NCBI GenBank assembly: GCA_005408345.1
Contig: SEMN01000637.1
Location: 207,176 to 271,175 of the forward strand
DNA from: Macquaria australasica
Taxonomy: Eukaryota; Chordata; Actinopteri; Centrarchiformes; Percichthyidae
Length of the DNA stretch: 64,000 nucleotides
Reading direction: 5' to 3'
Of this stretch, positions 13,601-22,913 are shown one piece after another (positions within the stretch are counted from its first letter, which is position 1; each line of letters opens with the position of its first letter). The notes beneath the pieces are model-generated. The model saw only the letters and a program-made list of their open reading frames with translations. It was not told the origin of the DNA and made no database searches. The position numbers and the translations under genes are program-made.

Positions 13601-15204
13601 CTTTAACGTACGTCAAGCAGTCTGGGAGATCATGAAAATACCTGCAGGATAATGTGTAAAAAAATAAAGTTTTGACTTTTCCCCTAAGGACTAGGCTGAG
13701 TATTAAGCTTTGGCAGATATAGGCTTTCAAAAAGCCACAGATCAAATCTGTCTATTGCTTAAACTTTTGTGCAGATATTTAGTACCAACAAATCTATCTA
13801 TTTCAAATTATTTTCATCATTTTGTTGATTCTTGAAGGGCAGAAGAAAACCCACTGAAACCCATTTATTTTATTAAAGACTGAATCTGACATGTTCCTGC
13901 ATGGTGGGACACAGGAACTAGGGGTGTAAGAAAATATCAATACATTTGAGTATCACAATATAATGTTTTGTGATACTGTATCGATTCTCAAGAACACTAT
14001 CGATTTTTAATTAATAGTTTACATGCAAAGACTCGTAACAGTGGTTCATTTTGTGTTGTATTTACATTTTTCTTCTTAATTTGTTCTTCTAAAGAATCCT
14101 GCAAGCACTTCTATTTTTTTTTTTTACTGATACAGGAAAATATTCCTTTACTCAGATGGCACAAAAAGTAGTGCTATGATGTTGGATGTTACAGGGACTG
14201 TGATGAATACAAATGCAGATCAAACTGTTCCGATTGCATAACCCTGATAATGTATAGACCTGGCCTCGACGCAAGAAGACAGACCACCACTCCATCTATT
14301 TAATGTGAGCAAATAATCCATTGTGCACACAGTGACGTGTGTGTACACAAAGCACGCCGACGTCACGCACACACTTCCCCAATAAAACCCGCTCCTTGAC
14401 TGCAACACCGAGATGACCAAATCCTCGTAAAAACCCTTCATATCTCGACATGATACCCTTATCAATTGTTTTTATTAGACTTCTTTTTTTATTTGCCATC
14501 ATCCCCTGCATGTGACCATTAGTAAACTCTGAACCTTTGAACTGCCTCTTCCACTCACAACCTTGGACCTCGTGAGAGCTGGAAGATGTTTCATGTTTAG
14601 CTGAGGTTTGCCCCCACCCAGCCCATTACTGAAAGCCCTGCACAGCCATTACCCTGATAAAACTAACCATGTGTGCAGGGGAAAGGGTGCCGTCTGTATA
14701 TGGGCGAGGGGGAAGGGACTGAGTGTGTGTGTGTGTTTCTGTATTAGTCCTGTGGGAATCTGAGAGACATGCTGCGCTCCCTGAGTTTCCCCTGCATCTA
14801 AATCAGTACATTAAAACCGCAGTCCGTCAGCGCTTATATACACACACACAAAGTGCATTTTAAAATCAATAGCAAATGCAGCTTTCCAATTAATCACAGA
14901 GGCGAGTACACACACACACACGAGTAAGGCAGTTTGCCTATATTCTCTGCTCTGAAAATTAGTGTGTAGGTGGATCCTTCCACACCCTATCAGACTCAGA
15001 TTTCTTCAAGTCTCTCCATGTTTGTGTGTGTGTCTATGCTGCATGTGTGTGTACTCTGGGTTTCTGTGTGTGTGTAGTTGAAGTGGCTGCACTGTATCAC
15101 TGTATGGCCACTGACATGTGCAAACAGTTCTGTGTGGGTTTGCAGTGAATGCCCTTTGAGTCAGAGACACTGCAGGAGCTTCAAAACACACATACACGCA
15201 CGCA

Positions 15205-15235
<31 letters not shown>

Positions 15236-16954
15236 GTGTGAACAAATACATGTCTAAGATACACACATTTTCAAAAACACAGGCGCACACAAGCATGCAC
15301 ATACGAATCCACACAGTCACGCTAAATTCCAGGGAATATACAGACATGCAAACATGCACAAGCAACACACACACACACTGAGCCTGTGATTAACCTTCAG
15401 TTAGTCTCGGTGCGTTAACTCTGCTGGAAAACACACCCCCTCGTCCTGTGTGGAGCACTGAAGAGCAGCACAGCGACAAGGTTTTACCTCTAAAAACAGA
15501 CGACTTACTATCTGTGTAGTCTTATAGTCCCCTTCTATTATTCAGACGTGATTATCATCCACCTGTCTCACTGCTCTCTACTACCATGTCCTGTTTCCAG
15601 TGCAGCCAAACTCACGCTGTTTTAATAAAGAAGTCAGTCAATAATTTTTCTATCATGCTCTTCATCTGACAGCTCACTGTGACTGCTCCTTCTTGTTCAA
15701 AAAGTTAGAACGGCTCCGCTAACTGCATGTTGTCTTGTTTTGTAGATCCTTTTTTTGATTAATGATTGCGGCCAGCGCTAACCTTAGTGACAAATGCACA
15801 GAGTTTCCTGCGACTGCTTCACAATAAAAAGGCCACCCCACTTTCCGCCAGTTGAATGCTTTAAATGTGAAGTAGCAGCAGAAGGAGATGTTTGGTTAGC
15901 ATTAGCAGTAACTTCACGGCTGTGGAAGAGCACAACAGTGAACAGTGAGGCTGATATCAATGAGACAGAATTACAAACAATAACACTGGACCGCATGCAT
16001 CATACATGCATCGTTTCCTGTGAAGGCAATTTGAATCCAGTGCAGAAAAGGTGAACTTACTGAATGTAAATATATTGAATGGTCTGAAAAACGCCAACAT
16101 AAAACAGTTTCAAAAACTGTCTTTAATTACATTGAAATCTTTTTCACTTTAGTTGTTATTGATGATTTCAACATTTATAAACATATAAACCAATAGATGG
16201 ACATGTTAACAGACAAACAAACCTAAAAACAAACAAACAATAATATAGAAAAACATGAGGGTGTGTTTGGGAGTTACTGTTATGTTGTCCATCCGTTCTC
16301 AGTTTCAATTTCATTGAAATTTTAATTTTAGTTAAATAAACCATTAAAAAACTCAAAGCTAAAAACGAGGGTGTTTAGCTTAGCTCATGAAAAGCTGACA
16401 TTTTGGCGATACGTGGTTTTCACAGGACAGCGACAACACGTTATATTAAACTGTATTATTGTTTTATGGACGACAGATGCCAAAGTCAAATATCTCCTGA
16501 CATTTACCGGCTATTAAACTGTATGTTATGTTTCCTGTTTTTTTTTTTGTTTTTTTAAGTATCGTCATATTTTTTGTTTCTTCTGCTATTTATTGCCAGT
16601 GTAACGTGCGACATAAAGCATGATTTAACTCCAGCAATTCGTGACTTTTCTGTGCAATTTGATAATGTGAGTTATAATAATAATCAACCACTAAAAAACC
16701 TATTTTTACCGCCACCTTTCCATCATTCACTCCAGTGTGTGTCCATGTTTGTCGGGATACGTGCCAACACTGTTGTTCTAACAAATTATTCTCTCCTATA
16801 ATCCATTTCTAATTGTTACCTGGTGTGTGTGTGTGGAACAAAATGTAGATATTCCCCCTTGACACACACACAATACATTCACAACCACCACCTGTCAAGG
16901 ATGTTAAGGTCCTGGTAGGATGTCAGCAGTTTCCATTCCTTCAGGCCAAACACC

Positions 16955-16989
<35 letters not shown>

Positions 16990-19900
16990 CACAGAGGCAC
17001 AGATGCCCCACTAGAGTATGGATCAATCTCAGCATCACAGCCGCCTACAGGCCCTTTATCCACCATGTGTGCAGAGCACACACACAGTCCACAGATACGC
17101 TTCGTGCCAGGGATCGGGGGAAAAAAAAATACAATCCCAAAATCCCTTTTCCCCTTCCTGAACAGTCTGAAGGGAGGAAGAAGAGGGAGGGGTCGAACGA
17201 GGGAAAACATTTGCGCTCCTCGTTCCAGAAACAACATCCAAATGGTAGCTGTGAGGGAAATGTTTCTTTAAATGTTTTGGAATTACTCTCTCATTACCTC
17301 CCTTTCTCTTTTTCTCAGCCCTTTCCTTCCTTCCTCTCTCTCCCTTCACAACCCACTTTCCCACCCCCCACACACACACACACACACACACTCTGGCTCC
17401 CACTTCACAAGACAGTTAGTTTGCCATATTGGGATAAGCAAGTTGCCAAGAAACACGCTCCCTGACTCCCCAACACGTTTTGAGCCTCCACTTTTAGATC
17501 CTCATAAGAAACGTATCAGAGAGGAGAAGGCCTGCTGGAGATCAATTCTGATAGGAGACGCCGCTGCAGATTTCACACACATACACACACACAGTGAAAA
17601 TCAGTGAAATCAAACTCAAGAACAAGAGGCTTGATCGCAAATCGATCTAAGATGGACTGAAACACAACAGAACCCAAAAACAACAATAGTGGAACAAAAA
17701 AATCTGGTATATAAATGTCTGCCACAAATACACACACACACCACAAACACGTACACACCACAAACACGTACACACACTCTGTGAACCCATCTGTTATCCA
17801 TCAGTGATAGTCAGCAGAGCAGGGTTAGCTGGGGGGGAATCTCTATTGATCTCTGGTTTTTATTCCCTGCAAGAAAAAGAAAAAGAAAAACAATAAAACT
17901 CTGCCATGCTATCAGTCTCTGCCACCGCTAACTGGCACACTGACACGGGCATCCAGTAATCCTGACTGTAAAGCAGAAAAAGAGGCCCCCACACACACAC
18001 ACACACACACACACAGGCAAGGGATGTGCAGGATTTGCATGCATGCCTGGCAGCACATATCTGTCTTTGTGTGCGAGTGTGTTCGTTCAGGCTGGGAGCA
18101 TGTGGTTTAAAGTGTCTGTCTGTTAATGATTTCAAAATGTACATGGCTGGTTTTTCCTGTGTTCTGAGCAGTTTAGAGGAAACTATTTTGTATGTGTGTT
18201 TGTGCGCTCAAGCCGAACACAAACAGTTTCTCAACTTCACTTTTAAAAAAACACGCCTCTGCTCTATAACAAGCTCACGTTACGGCATGTCGACCTTCAG
18301 TTTTGCAAACCACACTGCAATGTGTTAATAATATCTGATGTGTCTCTACTTTGTATTATTGCTTGTCGACTGTACTTGCAGAAAACAAATCTGGTAAAAA
18401 CATACATTACAAACTGCTGTCTGCACAACTGCCTCCTATGGCAATCTCCAGAAAAGATCTTGCCGTCTGAAGACCGACACACTACACAGACAAAAATTGG
18501 ATTTGTTTCTTTATCACACCCAAGGTGAAAAGTAAGCAGTTACCATAGATGTCACAGCTATTTTGGTTAATAATAATACTATTAGTAGAAAATAAAAAAA
18601 GCTATTGTGTGGGGTTGTGGGAAGGTAGCGCCCCTGTCACAGTAAGTAATTGTTGAAGAAATCTTCTTAATGGAAAAACTGACATATCTTTAGACTAGAA
18701 GAAGCACAACTGAAACAAAAGTGGGGAAAATGGACATTATACAAGACTCACATCAGAACGGAGCTGCAAATAAATCCATCAACAGAAGACTGCATGAATA
18801 ATGGAAAAATGTGAATGAATTCCCCAAACATTTTTTTTTGTTACTGTTATCTAATGTTGCAAATCTCGTGGCAATAAAGATTTAAGAGGGGAAAAATGCA
18901 CATTATGGCTGTCATGACACAAGTGGTGCAGAAATAAATGTGTTTCTTTATTAGTTTGTTGGAATAAAAATATTAAATTTGTCAACTTAAGTCAAAACCA
19001 AATGATCCAAAACAGTTTAGCTGGCGTGTTTCAAAACGTGACTCTTCTCACTCTCTGCATATTTGTATTTGGTGAATTGCTTATGTTGTTATTGTAGGTT
19101 ATATATTTTCTTTAGTTATTGAACTGGACTATGCTAAGATTATGTTTACATTTGCTAGACACGGGTACATATATTTTTATTCTCTATGACAGGTGATTTT
19201 AGTGCACATGGGTGAGACGTTTAGAAACAACAAGGTTTTAGTAAGATGAGGAGAAGTCTGCAAATGTGAGCATTTCATAGCGTGTTATATGGTGTAACAC
19301 AATAAAATAGAACATCAGTAAGAAATCACCTGCTGTGGGAACATTTTCCCTGCCTCCTGGACTTGTGAGTACACTGGTTTAATTTACAATAAAGTTGGAT
19401 GTAATTAACTGGAACCCAAGTGAAAACTAAGATAATCCACTGCAGACTAAGCGGCATTGGAAATTGGAATATGGTAAAAACAACAGCTATACTAATAATC
19501 TTTTCAAAGACTCATGAATTGAAATTATAACAGGTGTTACTACATTAACAATGGCTCAGTCCTATTCAAGTGTGCCAGTAAATGGTGACAGTGTGAGAGT
19601 GAGCCAGCATGCACAAAAGCAGGACCCTGAAACTGAAGCAGCTAAATGGATTTCAGCCACCTCAATTGAAACTCAGCTAATACAAGATCAGTCTGCCACA
19701 CAACGGCCAGTTTATTCACCTCAATTTATTCACCCCACAAAGATTGTGTTTTGTTTTTTTTCACGCAACTCTCAGAAACTTCACGCAAAAGTTGCTCTGA
19801 CAGTTGGATGGAAACACACCTCATGTGTGTGTTTGAGTCTCGCTGTGCCGTGCTGTTGCACTCAGAAAATCTCCTGCGAAGACGGCAGGTGTCATTTTGA

Positions 19901-20564
19901 CACACTCCTCGATACCAGCAAATGGAAACACACTCGCAACAGACACACACACACACTATATCATGCAGTGTCACACATACAGAGAGAATGCCATGCACAG
20001 TTGCATGGTAACACAGATGCCATGAAACACACACGCACATACATTCAAGAACAGGTGATAACTACATCTACGCCTGATTGGCCAACGTTTATCTTAAACT
20101 AAAAAGTGGCATTTCTCAGTAATTAGATTAGTAGATTAATAGAGACTGTTTCTTTAAAAATAAATGTGAGGTTTCAAACGGTCAAACGTGCAGGTCATCT
20201 TGGTGGCTCAACCGGCTGCAGCACATACCACATAGTGAAGAAACAGTCCAATTTGACTTCTCTCAAGTGTCAAACCTGCTCTATGAGCCTCTTCCATGTC
20301 ACTACACATTTTGAATAACTATGCCGGGAGGAGAGTTATAAACCTTATGTAATGGGACACGTAGAGACTCAACATGCAGCCAAACAGACAGACATAACGC
20401 AGTGTGTGACCTTTGTGTGCGTCGTTGTTTGAGTTAAAGGGAGGGTTCTGGCAGAGTGAACGGCTTAGCTAATGCTTTGGGTATTTCGACATGCCATGGC
20501 ACGCTCGCGTTCTCACACACACACACACACACACACACAGGCCTATCACTCTTATGTTTGACAG

Positions 20565-20613
<49 letters not shown>

Positions 20614-20747
20614 ATTGCGTGTCGTTTGTCTGCCTCTGACAGGTTTATTGTGGCAGGGCAGCAGTGCCTTGTGCTTTCTCTTAAGGAGCCTGTTTTCTCT
20701 CCTGAAGGATTCAATTAATCTGAGAGGGGATGTGTCCGAGCCACATC

Positions 20748-20778
<31 letters not shown>

Positions 20779-22870
20779 GGGTCAATGTCTTGAATACATA
20801 TAAACACACACTCACCACATTAATTTTAACGTAAACAGACACACTAACCAAGTGGCGTGGAAGACAAATTGGTATTGGCCGAGATGACCCTGGCCTGCCC
20901 CACAAGCTGCATGAATTATACTTACACTCGTGTGTGTGTGTGTGTGAGTGAGTGAAAGAGAGAACATCTGAAGGGCTACCACATTTATCTAACCGTGTAT
21001 GAATGTGTTGTGGTCAGGATAAATCTCCTGCTTTCTCTCTGCAGAGAGTCCCAGGGGGAAATCCCAGCTCTAACGGCACTAAGCACGATCACATGCTCCC
21101 ATTCCCACACACACACACACACACAGCTTTAATCCCTTGAAAACAAAACACTCCTCTCCACCTCAGGGATTGCGCCCATTAAGTTCTCCTTTTCCATTTG
21201 TCTTGAGCCGTTTTCATCTCCATCTATTGACTTCCCTTCTCTGCATTCGCTACAACACCTACATTTGCCTCTGCGTCTCACTCCTATCTTAGGCTACTCC
21301 CTTGTGAACACTGAAAGTATGTGTGTGTGAGAGATTGAAAGAGACAAAAGAGCAGAAAAGTTGCTGGTTCAGACGTGTTGTCCCTTAAGCCTCACAGACG
21401 AGGGACACCGCCCTGAATGACATTTTCGCCCTATTAAACACTGCATTAGTTCCAAACTGTACTCCTAAAACATGCAAGGTCATTCTATACAGTTCAAGTA
21501 ATCACCTACAACAATAATCAATTGATATAACACAACAGAGATTCAACCTACACCCATGTTTATGCATGCTTCTACAATTTCTACCGGGAAAAAGGCGCTG
21601 GTGCACAGGAAGTGATGTGCTTTATGTCTCCTGCAGCTGCAGAAACATTGTTTTGCCGGTTTTGAAGAAGAACGGAATAATCAGCTGATCAAAATCCAGG
21701 GGGAAAAAAGATGCCACACTGTCAAGTGATCTCTGGGAAATGAAGTGCAAAAGCGTAGCACCTAAAATGTTCGAATGGAAATATTTCTTCACCAGCACAA
21801 TCACGTGCATAATCTTGATTCTTGATACACGCCCCTTCACAATAAAATAATCTGCTGCCACGTCAACCTTTAACAGTAACTGTCTCCTTGCTGCAGTCAC
21901 ACTTCAGCAGGTCCTACCTCCGCTGCTCTTGGATGCCAGAGGGAGGGAAGAGGACAGATGGCCTCAATCTGGCGATGGAGGCTCCGGCAGACTTCGAGTA
22001 GACAGAGGACCATTTACAGCCATTTTATAAACACTGACTTTAAGGCCTTATCGTGTTTAGACATGACCTGTGTGAATGAATTGGAGCAGGATTCGCTGAT
22101 GGAAAAAGATGTCTTGTCTTTACAGAGGTCCCTTTTTGCTGCGGAGTGTGCAAGGAGCACGAATGTCAACAAACTAGTTGCAGCTAACCTTGAGTTGTCA
22201 AAATAAGGGAGACAACTCTACTCCATTAAGTCAGGTGGAAATCCTATTAAAACCTAGCTAAAAAAGAAAATAAAGGACACTCCTGGGAAATAAGGGTGTG
22301 CTGGCAGCTATAAACAGTCAACTCTGCTATCAGGAGGTCAGCCAAAAACAACAGCGCAAAAAAAATATGTCTTGAATTCCAAGAAACACATGTAAACAAA
22401 AACAGTAGAGGGGCGACCTTGGCTCTTCTGATTGCACACTGGTTCCTTGAGTGCTGCTGGATTCACACTGTTTATTGCAATTAAATGGGAACATTATGAA
22501 CATTTGCAATTAGCAGGTAATTATCATGTAACCGAGCTGTATAGTGTTATCATAAGCATGGGACCGAGATCTCAGTTGGGTTTAGGTTAATGTAATGTGT
22601 GGGGATTTGATATGGAGGAGTGCCGTAAAGCTAAATGACCTATATCGTACGGTGGTGGTGCGTTTTGGTGGGTGGAGGCTGCGAGTGTGCGTAGGGAAGA
22701 TGAGAGTCGGAGAGTGAGAAGGTCAGTGTGTGGGCAGAATAAAATGCATCCTGTTTTAAAGGAGTGTTTAAACTGCCAATCAGGGCTGGAACAGTGGTTG
22801 GGGTCAATTCCACTTCAGAAACCCCCTCCCCTGGCTACACATCAAGTTGTTCCACACAATCAAGTCTGCG

Positions 22871-22913
<43 letters not shown>

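Noticed and set aside
16920..17465. 181-codon plus-strand frame
   Set aside because: Most of it is (CA)n translated as THTHTH and pyrimidine-rich Ser/Leu/Pro; no splice or start support.
19551..20102. 183-codon plus-strand frame in the long tnrc18 intron
   Set aside because: No recognisable family, contains CA-repeat derived His-Thr runs, and lies antisense in an intron full of repeats.
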